A stretch of 64,000 nt of DNA from Massilia sp. Root418 (GTDB lineage: Bacteria > Pseudomonadota > Gammaproteobacteria > Burkholderiales > Burkholderiaceae_D), in assembly GCF_001425265.1 (NCBI RefSeq), contig NZ_LMEC01000001.1:640036-704035 (forward strand), given 5' to 3'. Positions 35,960 to 44,377 of the stretch are shown here, in pieces (position 1 is the stretch's first letter; each line of letters opens with the position of its first letter). Below the pieces are notes generated by a model. The model ran no database searches. It was not told the origin of the DNA and saw nothing but the letters and a program-made list of their open reading frames with translations. A program made the position numbers and the translations under genes.

Positions 35960-37084
35960 ATGACTACCCGACGCCACACCCTGCACCTGCTCGGCGCCGC
36001 CGCCGGCGCCCTGCTGCTGCCTTCCGCAGCGCGGTCCGCCGTTGCATCGCCTGCCCAGGAACCGCTGAAAACCATCGCCGCTAAAAAAGGCATGCGCTTC
36101 GGGAATGCGCTGGGCAAGGTGGGCGGCCCCGCCTACCGCGAACTCATGGCCCGCGAATGCAATATGATCGTAGCCGAGAACGAGACCAAATGGCCAGCTT
36201 TGCAGCCGCGCCCGGGCGCGCACCAGTTCGCGGTGCCGGACGAGATGTTCGCCTGGGCCAAAAAGGAAGGCATGGCGATACGCGGCCATACGCTGGTCTG
36301 GCAGTCGCCGAAATGGCTGCCGGACTGGGTGAACGCCTACGACTTCGGCGCCCAGCCCAGGCAGGCCGCCGAACGGCTGCTGGGCGAGCACGTGAAGGCC
36401 GTGTGCAGCCACTTCGGCAAGGACATCATCAGCTACGACGTGGTGAACGAAGCAGTCGATCCCGCCACCGGGGCCTTGATCGAGAACGTGTTGAGCCAGC
36501 GCCTGGGCGCGCTCGACGAAATCGACCTGGCCTTCCGCCTGGCGCACGAGCACGCGCCGCATGCGCAACTGGTCTACAACGACTACATGAATCCCGGCGC
36601 CGGCAGCGCAAAGCACCGCGCGGGCGTGCTCAAGCTGCTGGCCGACTTGCGCAAGCGCGGCACGCCGGTGCACGCGCTCGGCTTGCAGAGCCACATCGGC
36701 GACGCGCTGCCGCCTGCCGACACAGCCGCCAGCAGCGAATGGCGCAAGTTCCTCGATGAAGTGACGGGGATGGGCTACGACCTGCTGATCACGGAGTTCG
36801 ATGTGAACGACCGCAAGCTGCCGCTCGATTTCGCCCAGCGCGACGCCGGCGTGGCGGCACTGGCACGCGACTACCTGGACCTGACGCTGAGCTATCCGCG
36901 CTGCCGCGACTTCCTGTTGTGGGGCATGGCGGACCATGTAAACTGGCTGCAGACCTGGAAGGAAGCCGCGCGCCCCGACGGCAAGCCGCAGCGCCCCGCG
37001 CCCTTCGACAGCCAGCTGCGCCCCAAGCCGCTGCGCGAAGCCATCGCCAAGTCGCTGCGCGACATGCCGCAGCGCGCGGCCTGA
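35960..37084 (+). CDS. Exported GH10 endo-1,4-beta-xylanase
   Basis: A 374-aa single-domain GH10. The start at 35960 follows AGGAGACAC and gives a Tat-like signal (MTTRRHTLHLLGAAAGALLL). GH10 motifs are IVAENETKWPALQP, GHTLVWQSPKWLP (110-), the acid/base Glu164 in YDVVNEAVD and the nucleophile Glu279 in LITEFDVND, then LLWGMADHVNWL. It cuts the xylan backbone in the periplasm or at the surface. Its stop lies two bases from the stop of the convergent GH43 gene. Confidence 0.95.
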   Translation: MTTRRHTLHLLGAAAGALLLPSAARSAVASPAQEPLKTIAAKKGMRFGNALGKVGGPAYRELMARECNMIVAENETKWPALQPRPGAHQFAVPDEMFAWAKKEGMAIRGHTLVWQSPKWLPDWVNAYDFGAQPRQAAERLLGEHVKAVCSHFGKDIISYDVVNEAVDPATGALIENVLSQRLGALDEIDLAFRLAHEHAPHAQLVYNDYMNPGAGSAKHRAGVLKLLADLRKRGTPVHALGLQSHIGDALPPADTAASSEWRKFLDEVTGMGYDLLITEFDVNDRKLPLDFAQRDAGVAALARDYLDLTLSYPRCRDFLLWGMADHVNWLQTWKEAARPDGKPQRPAPFDSQLRPKPLREAIAKSLRDMPQRAA

Positions 37085-37086
37085 CG

Positions 37087-38661
37087 CTAGCCGGGCGGCG
37101 CCTCTGCGCGGGTGAACTCGAAGCTGTCCACGTCGAGGTAGCCCGCGCCGGGCCGGGGGTTGTAGCAGAACAGCGCGAACTGCTGTCCCTGGAAAGTCCC
37201 GGTGCGCCAGTCGTAGCCCAGCTTGAAGCTGCCGCCCAGTCCCTGCCACTGCATGCCGTCCACGCTGTAAGCCAGTTCCGCCAGATTCGTCTTGAAGTCC
37301 ATGTCCGTGCGCAGGAAGATCTTGCGCGCGGTGATGGGCAGCGACGGGACGCGTACCTCGGCCTTCCTGCCGTCCACCGTATCCTCGATCACTTCCATGC
37401 GCAGCGACAGTGCGCCGGCCGCGCCGCCCACCACGGCGATATGCCCGTTGTATTTGCCCAGCGTGCCAAAGCCGCACACGTCGCCCTCCTTCACGTTGGC
37501 CAGGTCCAGCGCCGCCACGCCACGGCTCCATGGGCCCTGCCCTTTCTGCGTCAGCGTATTACGCGCCGTCCAGAACTCGGCGGCCTCGGTTGGCTTCAGG
37601 CGCAGGAAGCCCGGCCGCTCCGTTAGCGACCAGCGGCTGTCGACAGGATTGTGGTTCCACTGCCACTGCAGCCCCAGCGCAGGCACGCTGAAATCGTCCG
37701 ACGCCGCCAGCGCCGCCGCCGGCTTGCCCTGTATCGGCTTGACCGCCACCGCAGGCACGCGCCCCGGCGCTTCCTTCGTGCCCCACACCGGCCAATCATC
37801 CTCCCAGAACACCGGGCTGATATTGGTCATGCGCCCGACCGGCCCCGCGTCCACCATCACGAAGCCGTACCAGCCGCCGTCCGGCAGGTCCACGATGGCG
37901 CCCTGGTGGCCGCCGCTGCGGTCGTCGATCTGCGGCCGCGTTTCCCATGGGCCGTACAGGCTCTTCGCGCGCGAGACGACCAGCGCCAGTTTGCCCGGCA
38001 GCGCGTTGAACAGGTAGTAGTAGCCGCCGCGCTTGACCAGCTTCGAGCCCTCGGCGCCCTTGTAGTAATGGATCTTGCGCGCATCCGCCACCCTGGAATA
38101 ATCCGCGCTCAGCGCCAGCAGGGTCACCGTGCCGTCCCAGCCGCCGGAGGTGGCGATGTACGCCTTGCCGTCCGGCTCGAAGAACAGCGCCGGGTCGAAA
38201 GCCGGGCGGTCCAGCGTGTGGTAAGCCCACGGACCCTTGATGTCCTTGCTGTAGTAGATGCGCGTGTTCTGGTTCACGGGGGTGACGGCCACATAGAACA
38301 TGCCGGCATGATGGCGCAGGCTGGCCGCGAACATGCCGTGGCGGTAGGCGCCGCCCTGTTTCAAGTCGAAACGCTCGTCGCCGTCCAGGCGCGGCACCAG
38401 GTGCGAGACGAAAGACCAGTTCACCAGGTCTTTCGAATGCAGCAGCGTCAGGCCCGGGCTGTTGGCGAAGGTGGTGCTGATGAAGTAGAAATCCTCGCCC
38501 ACGCGGATGATGTCCGGGTCCGGATAGTCGGCATACAGCGGCGGATTGGCGTAACTGCCATTGCCCAGATCGGCGGCGGCTGCCGGCGCGCAGCCGGCGC
38601 CCGCCGCATACAGCACTGCCAGCCATGCGGCAGCGGCGCTGCGGCAAAGTCGATTCATCAT
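37087..38661 (-). CDS. Exported GH43 with C-terminal beta-sandwich (beta-xylosidase type)
   Basis: A 524-aa enzyme with a signal peptide (AAAAWLAVLYAAGAGCAPAAAA). The GH43 five-blade propeller has Asp48 (YADYPDPDI), Asp156 (AFDPALF) and Glu204 (KGAEGSKLV) as likely catalytic residues. A C-terminal concanavalin-like domain (residues about 325-520; DDFSVPALGLQWQWNHNP) is typical of the XynB/GH43_12-type beta-xylosidases. AGGAGAC precedes the double ATG. It is divergent from another GH43 across an 88-base spacer with a xylan operator. Confidence 0.92.
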   Translation of the reverse strand: MMNRLCRSAAAAWLAVLYAAGAGCAPAAAADLGNGSYANPPLYADYPDPDIIRVGEDFYFISTTFANSPGLTLLHSKDLVNWSFVSHLVPRLDGDERFDLKQGGAYRHGMFAASLRHHAGMFYVAVTPVNQNTRIYYSKDIKGPWAYHTLDRPAFDPALFFEPDGKAYIATSGGWDGTVTLLALSADYSRVADARKIHYYKGAEGSKLVKRGGYYYLFNALPGKLALVVSRAKSLYGPWETRPQIDDRSGGHQGAIVDLPDGGWYGFVMVDAGPVGRMTNISPVFWEDDWPVWGTKEAPGRVPAVAVKPIQGKPAAALAASDDFSVPALGLQWQWNHNPVDSRWSLTERPGFLRLKPTEAAEFWTARNTLTQKGQGPWSRGVAALDLANVKEGDVCGFGTLGKYNGHIAVVGGAAGALSLRMEVIEDTVDGRKAEVRVPSLPITARKIFLRTDMDFKTNLAELAYSVDGMQWQGLGGSFKLGYDWRTGTFQGQQFALFCYNPRPGAGYLDVDSFEFTRAEAPPG

Positions 38662-38703
38662 GTCTCCTGTTGACGTCTTGTGCCGATTGCGGCAGGATGC
38701 TTA

Positions 38704-38718
38704 TGGTAGCGCTATTCA
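38704..38718 (+). promoter_or_regulatory. LacI-type xylan operator, copy E
   Basis: TGGTAGCGCTATTCA, identical to copies A and B, in the spacer between two divergent GH43 genes (starts 38661 and 38750). One operator could serve both promoters. Confidence 0.75.
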
Positions 38719-38720
38719 TT

Positions 38721-38753
38721 ATGCAACACGACATGGTAGATATCAACAAATGA
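38721..38753 (+). other. Possible 10-codon leader ORF before the GH43 gene
   Basis: ATG CAA CAC GAC ATG GTA GAT ATC AAC AAA TGA encodes MQHDMVDINK and stops in an ATGA overlap with the GH43 start at 38750. The GH43 gene has no Shine-Dalgarno, so re-initiation from this leader is possible. There is also no strong ribosome site for the leader. Confidence 0.25.
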
Positions 38754-40414
38754 GACAACAATACCTGGCGGCCATCGTAGCCGCCGCGCTGACGGGCACC
38801 TCTGCCGGCGCAGCGGAAGCCCGCTTTGAGCGCTTCAGCTACGAGGGCCACGCGCAGGAGACGGCGCAGCCCGCGGCCAACGAATTCCGCAACCCCATCC
38901 TGTCCGGCTACTACCCGGACCCTTCGGTCACCCGCGTGGGCGAGGACTATTACCTGATCAACTCCAGCTTCACGCACTACCCCGGCCTGCCGGTGTTCCA
39001 TTCGCGCGACCTGGTGAGCTGGAAGCAGATCGGCAACGCTATCAGCCGGCCCGGCCAGTTCAGCTTCCAGGGCCTGCGCTCCTCGCGCGGCATCTACGCG
39101 CCGGACATCTCGTACAACAACGGCGTGTTCTACATCGTCACTACCTGCGTGGACTGCGGCGGCAATGTGGTGATGACGGCCACCGACCCGGCCGGCCCAT
39201 GGTCCGATCCCAAGCCCGTGAAATTCGGCGGCATCGACCCGTCCATCTTCTGGGACACGGACGGCAAGGCCTATATGGTGAACAATGGCGACCCGATCGA
39301 GAAGCCGCGCTACGACGGCCACCGCGCCATCTGGGTGCAGGAGTTCGATCCGAAAACGCTATCCATGGTGGGCGAGCGCACCCTCCTTGTGAACGGCGGC
39401 GTCGACATCTCGGCCAAGCCGATCTGGATCGAAGGCCCGCACCTGCTCAAGCGCGGCGAGTACTACTACCTCATTGCTGCCGAAGGCGGCACCGGGGACC
39501 AGCATTCGCAGGTGGTGTTCCGTTCCACCAGCGTGCGCGGCCCCTTCGTGCCGTTCGAGCACAATCCCATCCTCAGCCAGCGTACGCTGGACGGCAAGCG
39601 CACCAACCCGGTCACGTCGGCCGGCCACGCGAAGTTCGTGCAGACTCAGAACGGCGACTGGTGGGCCACCTTCCTGGCCACCCGCCCTTACGGCCCGGAC
39701 CTGTACAACATCGGCCGCGAAACCTTTTTGCTGCCGGTGACGTGGCAGGACGGCTGGCCGACGATACTGGAAGCCGGCAAGCGCATTCCGTTCACCGCGC
39801 CCAGGCCGAATATCCCCGGCCCGCCTGCCGGGACCAGCCCGGTGCAGGCCTTCACGGGCGACATCCGCTACACCGACGAGTTCACCGGCAGCGCCTTATC
39901 CGACCAATGGATAGGCGTGCGCACGCCCGCCGTACCGTTCTACAGACTGGAAAAAGGCCAGCTGGTGCTGGCGCCAGGCGGACAACTGGGCGACCTGGCA
40001 AGCACGCCGTCCTTCATCGGCCGCCGGCAGCAGCACCACAACGCCCGCATCTCCACCACGGTGAGCTACCGCCCCGAGCATGACGGCGACCGCGCCGGCC
40101 TGCTGGCCTACCAGAGCGACGAGTCGCACCTGTTCTACGGCATCAGCAGGATCGCGGGCAAGAACGTGGTGGCCCTGTACACGCGGGCCAAATCGAAAGA
40201 GGATGTGCTGGTGGCCAGCGCGCCGCTCGCGGGCGACACCGCGACACTGACCATGCAGGCGGACGGCGCGACCATGGCCTTCAGCTACACGGTGCAAGGC
40301 AAGACCGCAACGCTGGCGGACAAGGTGGACGCCACCCTGCTGTCCACCCGGAAGGCAGGCGGTTTCGTGGGCACCGTGATCGGCCCTTATACCTGGCAGG
40401 CAAAGGGCAACTGA
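38750..40414 (+). CDS. Exported GH43 (xylosidase/arabinofuranosidase)
   Basis: A 554-aa enzyme with a signal peptide (MRQQYLAAIVAAALTGTSAGAAEA). Catalytic acids are Asp57 (GYYPDPSV), Asp163 (GIDPSIF) and Glu228 (WIEGPHLLK). A C-terminal concanavalin-like domain (residues about 370-550; FTGSALSDQWIGVRTP) completes the usual GH43 exo-enzyme build. Together with the divergent GH43 and the GH10 it removes side chains and terminal xylose from xylan. The start lacks a Shine-Dalgarno and overlaps a possible leader ORF. Confidence 0.92.
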   Translation: MRQQYLAAIVAAALTGTSAGAAEARFERFSYEGHAQETAQPAANEFRNPILSGYYPDPSVTRVGEDYYLINSSFTHYPGLPVFHSRDLVSWKQIGNAISRPGQFSFQGLRSSRGIYAPDISYNNGVFYIVTTCVDCGGNVVMTATDPAGPWSDPKPVKFGGIDPSIFWDTDGKAYMVNNGDPIEKPRYDGHRAIWVQEFDPKTLSMVGERTLLVNGGVDISAKPIWIEGPHLLKRGEYYYLIAAEGGTGDQHSQVVFRSTSVRGPFVPFEHNPILSQRTLDGKRTNPVTSAGHAKFVQTQNGDWWATFLATRPYGPDLYNIGRETFLLPVTWQDGWPTILEAGKRIPFTAPRPNIPGPPAGTSPVQAFTGDIRYTDEFTGSALSDQWIGVRTPAVPFYRLEKGQLVLAPGGQLGDLASTPSFIGRRQQHHNARISTTVSYRPEHDGDRAGLLAYQSDESHLFYGISRIAGKNVVALYTRAKSKEDVLVASAPLAGDTATLTMQADGATMAFSYTVQGKTATLADKVDATLLSTRKAGGFVGTVIGPYTWQAKGN

Positions 40415-40464
40415 GAAAGAGCGTCAGCAAGCGGCTGCGGCATCAAAGCCGCAAACCGCACCGC

Positions 40465-40490
40465 CATGGCCGCCCTCACGGGCGGCCATG
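40465..40490. terminator. Strong hairpin between convergent GH43 and TonB receptor genes
   Basis: CATGGCCGCCC and GGGCGGCCATG form a perfect 11-base-pair stem with a four-base loop. No T tract follows on either strand, so it is a bidirectional hairpin of uncertain terminator strength. Confidence 0.5.
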
Positions 40491-40496
40491 CGCCGC

Positions 40497-42482
40497 TCAG
40501 AACTTGGTGCGCACGCCCAGCACGATATTGCGGCCCGGCAGAGGCGCAATATCCTTCAGCACCGAGGTGGACATGCGGATGTCGTTGTTCAGCAGGTTCT
40601 TCGCCAGCACGAACCACGTCACGTCCTGGCCGCCCAGCTTCCGGGTGTAGGAAAAGTTGGCGTTCAGCTGGTTGTAGGACGAAGTAGGCGTAGTCTCGAA
40701 CGACGCCAGGCGGTCCTGGCCGTTCGCATGCACCAGCGACAGCCCGCCGCGCCAGGCGCCTTCGCGGTATCCCACGCTGGCGCCGACACGGGTGGCCGGC
40801 TGCAGCGGCAGGCTGCCGGCATTGTCCAGCGTGCCCTTCGACGTGTCCGCGAACAAGCGCCCCGACCAGCCCGCGCCTTGCGCGTTGTAGGTGATCTCGG
40901 CCTCCGCGCCCTTGATGGTGGCGTTGGCCTGCTCGAAGATGCGCTCGCGCAGTTCGTCGCCCGGGTTGCCTTCCTCGTCCAGCAGATTGCCCGTGATATG
41001 GCCGTAGATGAAATCGCGCACCTTGTTGCGGTAGACATTGGCCTTCCAGCGCACCAGCCCCGTGGTCTTCTGCACGCTCAGTTCAATATTGCGCGAGGCT
41101 TCCTTCTTGAAGTCAGGATTGCCGACGTCGAACGTGACGGTGGCATCGTGCGGGCCGCCGGAGTACAGCTCTTCGGTGGCAGGCGCCCGCTCGGCGTACG
41201 AGAAGGTGGCGCCCGCGCCGTAGCCCGGCATGAAGGTCCACAGCGTGCCGACCGAGCCGGAAGCCAGGTTGAAGGAGCGGTCCAGTCCCGTGACCGGCTT
41301 GCGCTTCACCGATTCCACGCGCGCGCCGCCGCTGAGCAGGAAGTCGCCCACCTTGGCTTCCTCCACCAGGAAGGCGGCGCGGGAGGTGGAGTGCGTCACC
41401 GGCACGGTGTCCGCCGCGCCTTCCGGGCTGAGCGCCGAGAAGTGCGTATTCTCGGTCTGGACGCCGAAGGTGCCGCGCATGCCGGCGATGGGGTTGTGCG
41501 CCAGTTCGGCGCGCGTTTCCAGCGAGCGGTTGTTGAAGATCACGACAGGCGCGTTCTCTTCATCCAGCTCCGCGTGCTCGTACGAGGTGTAGCCGGCCTT
41601 GAACTTGAAGCTCTCGAAACCGTCGAAGGGCTTGCGCACCAGGCTGTCGATGTCGTAGCGGGTCTGCTTCTGGTCGATCTTCGAGCCCTCGTCGCTCGGG
41701 ATGCCGTACACATTGTCCAGGTGCGACACGGACGCGCCCACGAAGCCCCAGTCGGCGATATAGGAGCCGCCCAGGCCGGCGTTGCGTTCGCGCGTGCCCG
41801 AATGCGGCAGGCGGCCGGAAGCCGAATCGGGGTCGTTGACCACGCGGTTTTCCGGAATCTTGTAGTCGTCCGCATTACGCAGGTTGCCGTCCACGTGCAG
41901 GGCGAACTGGCCTACCGCCCCGTCCACGGTGCCGGACAGGTTCTTGCCGCTGTCCACGCTGCTGTAGCGCGCCTCCACCTGGCCGGTGGGCTTCTTCTCG
42001 AGCGCGGTCGGGATGCGTTCGTTGACCACGTTCACCAGGCCGCCGATGGCGCCGGAGCCGTACAGCAGCGCCGCCGGTCCGCGCAGGATTTCGACCTGGC
42101 GCGCCACCGCGCCTTCGGCCGCCACCGCGTGGTCGTTCGACAGGCCGGAGACGTCGGACACGGCCATGCCGTTCTCCAGCATCTTGACGCGGGCACCTTC
42201 CAGCCCACGGATGATGGGGCGCGAAGCGCCGGCGCCGAAGGCCGAGGCGGATACGCCCAGTTCCTGCGACAGCGTATCGCCCAGCGAGCTGCCCATCTTG
42301 TCGCGCAGCTCGTCGCCGGCCAGCACTTTGGCGGGGGTCAGGATCTGGTCGCCCTCGGCGGTCTTGAACGGGCTGGCGGTCACCAGCACTTTGGGAATGG
42401 CGGCATCGCTGGACTGGGCAAAAGCGGCGGACGAAACGGCGGACAGGACCGCCGCAGCGATCAGGGTACGGGTGAAAATCAT
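40497..42482 (-). CDS. ZnuD-like TonB-dependent receptor
   Basis: A 661-aa receptor with a signal peptide (MIFTRTLIAAAVLSAVSSAAFAQ). The plug and barrel follow the ZnuD family: GDTLSQELGVSASAFGAGASRPIIRGLEGARVKMLENGMAVSDVSGLSNDHAVA, VEILRGPAALLYGSGAIGGLVNVVNERIP, a VYGIP loop and the C-terminus NLLNNDIRMSTSVLKDIAPLPGRNIVLGVRTKF. ZnuD receptors import zinc or heme. The His-rich loop after the VYGIP-type segment in neisserial ZnuD is not seen here (SDEGSKIDQKQ instead). GAGGTTCAT precedes the start. It follows a small exported protein gene, probably as an operon. Confidence 0.85.
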   Translation of the reverse strand: MIFTRTLIAAAVLSAVSSAAFAQSSDAAIPKVLVTASPFKTAEGDQILTPAKVLAGDELRDKMGSSLGDTLSQELGVSASAFGAGASRPIIRGLEGARVKMLENGMAVSDVSGLSNDHAVAAEGAVARQVEILRGPAALLYGSGAIGGLVNVVNERIPTALEKKPTGQVEARYSSVDSGKNLSGTVDGAVGQFALHVDGNLRNADDYKIPENRVVNDPDSASGRLPHSGTRERNAGLGGSYIADWGFVGASVSHLDNVYGIPSDEGSKIDQKQTRYDIDSLVRKPFDGFESFKFKAGYTSYEHAELDEENAPVVIFNNRSLETRAELAHNPIAGMRGTFGVQTENTHFSALSPEGAADTVPVTHSTSRAAFLVEEAKVGDFLLSGGARVESVKRKPVTGLDRSFNLASGSVGTLWTFMPGYGAGATFSYAERAPATEELYSGGPHDATVTFDVGNPDFKKEASRNIELSVQKTTGLVRWKANVYRNKVRDFIYGHITGNLLDEEGNPGDELRERIFEQANATIKGAEAEITYNAQGAGWSGRLFADTSKGTLDNAGSLPLQPATRVGASVGYREGAWRGGLSLVHANGQDRLASFETTPTSSYNQLNANFSYTRKLGGQDVTWFVLAKNLLNNDIRMSTSVLKDIAPLPGRNIVLGVRTKF

Positions 42483-42560
42483 ATGAACCTCAAAACAAAA
42501 AAGACGTAACACGGATGCGCGCCTTCCTGGCGCGCATGCCTGGCTGGATCGGTTTTTTTG

Positions 42561-42884
42561 TCAGAGGACCGGGGGTGCCCGGGATTGGAATACCACCGTG
42601 GCGAAGCGCTCGCGCACCTGCAGGAACAGCAGCGCGGCCAGCACGGCCCGGCTGTCGGGCGCTTCGAAACGCAGCGGCGGGCTGGAAACGGCGAAAGCCA
42701 GTTCCGCGGCGCTCACGCACTGCAGGCAGATGTGATCGACCAGCGTGGTTTCCGGCGCAGCGCCGGTCTGCGTGCGCACCTCGCCGCTGAGCGCCTTTTG
42801 CATCGGCGCCCAATGCGTATAGCCGTGCGACAGCGCCACCTGTTGCGACATCAGCAACAGGTAGGCAATCAGCAGGGGCAGCAT
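42561..42884 (-). CDS. Small exported protein, DUF2946-like
   Basis: A 107-aa protein. An N-terminal hydrophobic signal (MLPLLIAYLLLMSQQVALSHG) is followed by a short region with His and a CxxC (DHICLQCVSAAELAF) and a second hydrophobic stretch (LAALLFLQV). This resembles the DUF2946 family, often found beside metal-related TonB receptors. A GTG at 42896 would add four residues. It is 78 bases upstream of the ZnuD-like gene on the same strand. The spacer holds a nine-base-pair hairpin (ATGCGCGCC/GGCGCGCAT at 42515-42537). Confidence 0.65.
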   Translation of the reverse strand: MLPLLIAYLLLMSQQVALSHGYTHWAPMQKALSGEVRTQTGAAPETTLVDHICLQCVSAAELAFAVSSPPLRFEAPDSRAVLAALLFLQVRERFATVVFQSRAPPVL

Positions 42885-43104
42885 GCGGCGTAACACGTCT
42901 GGAATCTTGTGGGGATGAAAACGACGTATTCTAACCGCGATTTTCCATTCTTCCTACTGCCTTCCGGCTGCCTTCCTGCCGCCGCCGCAATTTCCCGCCG
43001 CGCCGGGCCGCCAAACACGAACTTTGTGGAATAGCGCACAGAACGCCTCGCGGGCAAACCGCACCATGGCACCTTTCCACCGCTGGACTAGGAAAGGAAG
43101 CGAT

Positions 43105-44097
43105 ATGGACAAGGAACAACCCGACAAAGCGCGGCGCGTCGTGCTCGGCGGCGCGGCTGCCGGACTGCTGGGCGCGGCCATGGCGCCGGCAGCGGCGCAA
43201 CCGGCCGGCGCGGCCGGCCAGGCGCCGATGGCCGTCCCCGTGTATCCCGAACCGCCATTCCCCAAGCAGCAGCAACCCTGGCCCGGCCTGGCCAGCAAGA
43301 TGACGCCCCGCCCCGACCATGGCGAGACCAGCTACCGGGGTTCCGGGCGCCTCAAGGGCCGCAAGGCATTGATCACCGGCGGCGACTCCGGCATCGGCCG
43401 CGCGGCAGCCATCGCCTACGCGCGCGAGGGTGCGGACGTGGCCATCAATTACTTGCCGGCCGAGGAGCCCGATGCGCGCGAGGTGGTGCAATTGATCCGC
43501 GCCGAGGGCCGCAAGGCGGTCGCCATCCCGGGCGACATCAAGGACGAGGCGTTCTGCAAAAAGCTGGTGGCGGACGCGGCGCGCGAGCTCGGCGGGCTGG
43601 ACATCCTGGTCAACAACGCGGCGCGCCAGATTTCCGCCGCTTCGCTGCTCGACATCAGCACCGCGCAGTTCGACGAAACCTTCAAGACCAATGTCTACGC
43701 CATGTTCTGGATCACGAAGGCGGCCCTGCCCCTGCTCAAGCGCGGCGCCGCCATCATCAACACCGCTTCGGTGACAGCCTACGATCCCGGCGAAAACCTG
43801 GTCGACTATTCCGCCACCAAGGGCGCCATTATGGTCTTCACCAAGGGGCTGGCCAAGCAGCTGGCGCCCAAGGGTATCCGCGTGAACGCGGTGGCGCCGG
43901 GGCCGTTCTGGACGGCGCTGCAGGTGACGGGCGGCCAGCCGCCCGACAAGCTGCCCGAATTCGGCAAGGACACGCCGATGGGCCGCCCGGGCCAGCCGGC
44001 CGAACTGGCGGGCATCTATGTGCTGCTGGCGTCGAACGAAGCGAGCTATTCCACCGGCCAGGTGTTCGCCGCCGTCGGCGGGCGCGGCGGGCCGTGA
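43105..44097 (+). CDS. Tat-exported SDR-family oxidoreductase
   Basis: A 330-aa protein. The signal has a twin-arginine-like start ([25 protein letters not shown]). The mature SDR has the cofactor motif [11 protein letters not shown], an NNAA motif (VNNAARQ), active-site Ser in NTASVTAY and YSATK with the catalytic Tyr/Lys. It belongs to the YhdF/YdaD-type 'SDR with N-terminal extension' group. GGAAAGGAAGCGAT precedes the ATG. The substrate is unknown. Confidence 0.85.
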   Translation: MDKEQPDKARRVVLGGAAAGLLGAAMAPAAAQPAGAAGQAPMAVPVYPEPPFPKQQQPWPGLASKMTPRPDHGETSYRGSGRLKGRKALITGGDSGIGRAAAIAYAREGADVAINYLPAEEPDAREVVQLIRAEGRKAVAIPGDIKDEAFCKKLVADAARELGGLDILVNNAARQISAASLLDISTAQFDETFKTNVYAMFWITKAALPLLKRGAAIINTASVTAYDPGENLVDYSATKGAIMVFTKGLAKQLAPKGIRVNAVAPGPFWTALQVTGGQPPDKLPEFGKDTPMGRPGQPAELAGIYVLLASNEASYSTGQVFAAVGGRGGP

Positions 44098-44194
44098 AGG
44101 CCGCAAAGCCTGGAACTGTCCACCTATGTGCGTTATCGCACAGAACACCGGTGCCGGCCCGGCTATAGTGATGCCCCTAAAATATGGAGCACAC

Positions 44195-44377
44195 ATGGCG
44201 GAAAATTTAGTCGATTTGTTTCAGCGGGACCGCTCTCGTATCCACGTGGACAAAGAGTGGGAAGTCGCCTACTGGAGCAAAAAACTCGGCGTGCCGAAGG
44301 AAACCCTCGTCGAGATCGTCAACGAGGTTGGCCCGGTGGTCGAAAACGTGGTGAAAAAGATCAAGAGCCTGCACTAG
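44195..44377 (+). CDS. DUF3606-family small protein
   Basis: A 60-aa protein, MAENLVDLFQRDRSRIHVDKEWEVAYWSKKLGVPKETLVEIVNEVGPVVENVVKKIKSLH. The DRSRIHVDKEWEVAYWSKKLGV segment is the DUF3606 signature. GGAG precedes the ATG. The last 17 bases overlap the end of the convergent DUF885 gene. The function is unknown; members are often stress-linked. Confidence 0.8.
   Translation: MAENLVDLFQRDRSRIHVDKEWEVAYWSKKLGVPKETLVEIVNEVGPVVENVVKKIKSLH

Noticed and set aside
37087..38661. Lipoprotein assignment for the GH43 enzyme (Cys24)
   Set aside because: The residues before the Cys (GAG) do not fit the usual lipobox with Leu/Val/Ile at -3, so an ordinary cleaved signal is more likely.
40488..42509. A 673-codon plus-strand frame opposite the ZnuD-like receptor
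   Set aside because: Arg/Val/Gln-rich shadow; the minus strand is a full receptor.
42505..42537. Terminator or attenuator between the DUF2946-like and ZnuD-like genes
   Set aside because: A nine-base-pair hairpin is present, but the T-rich tract on the minus strand starts about nine bases after it, too far for a standard intrinsic terminator.
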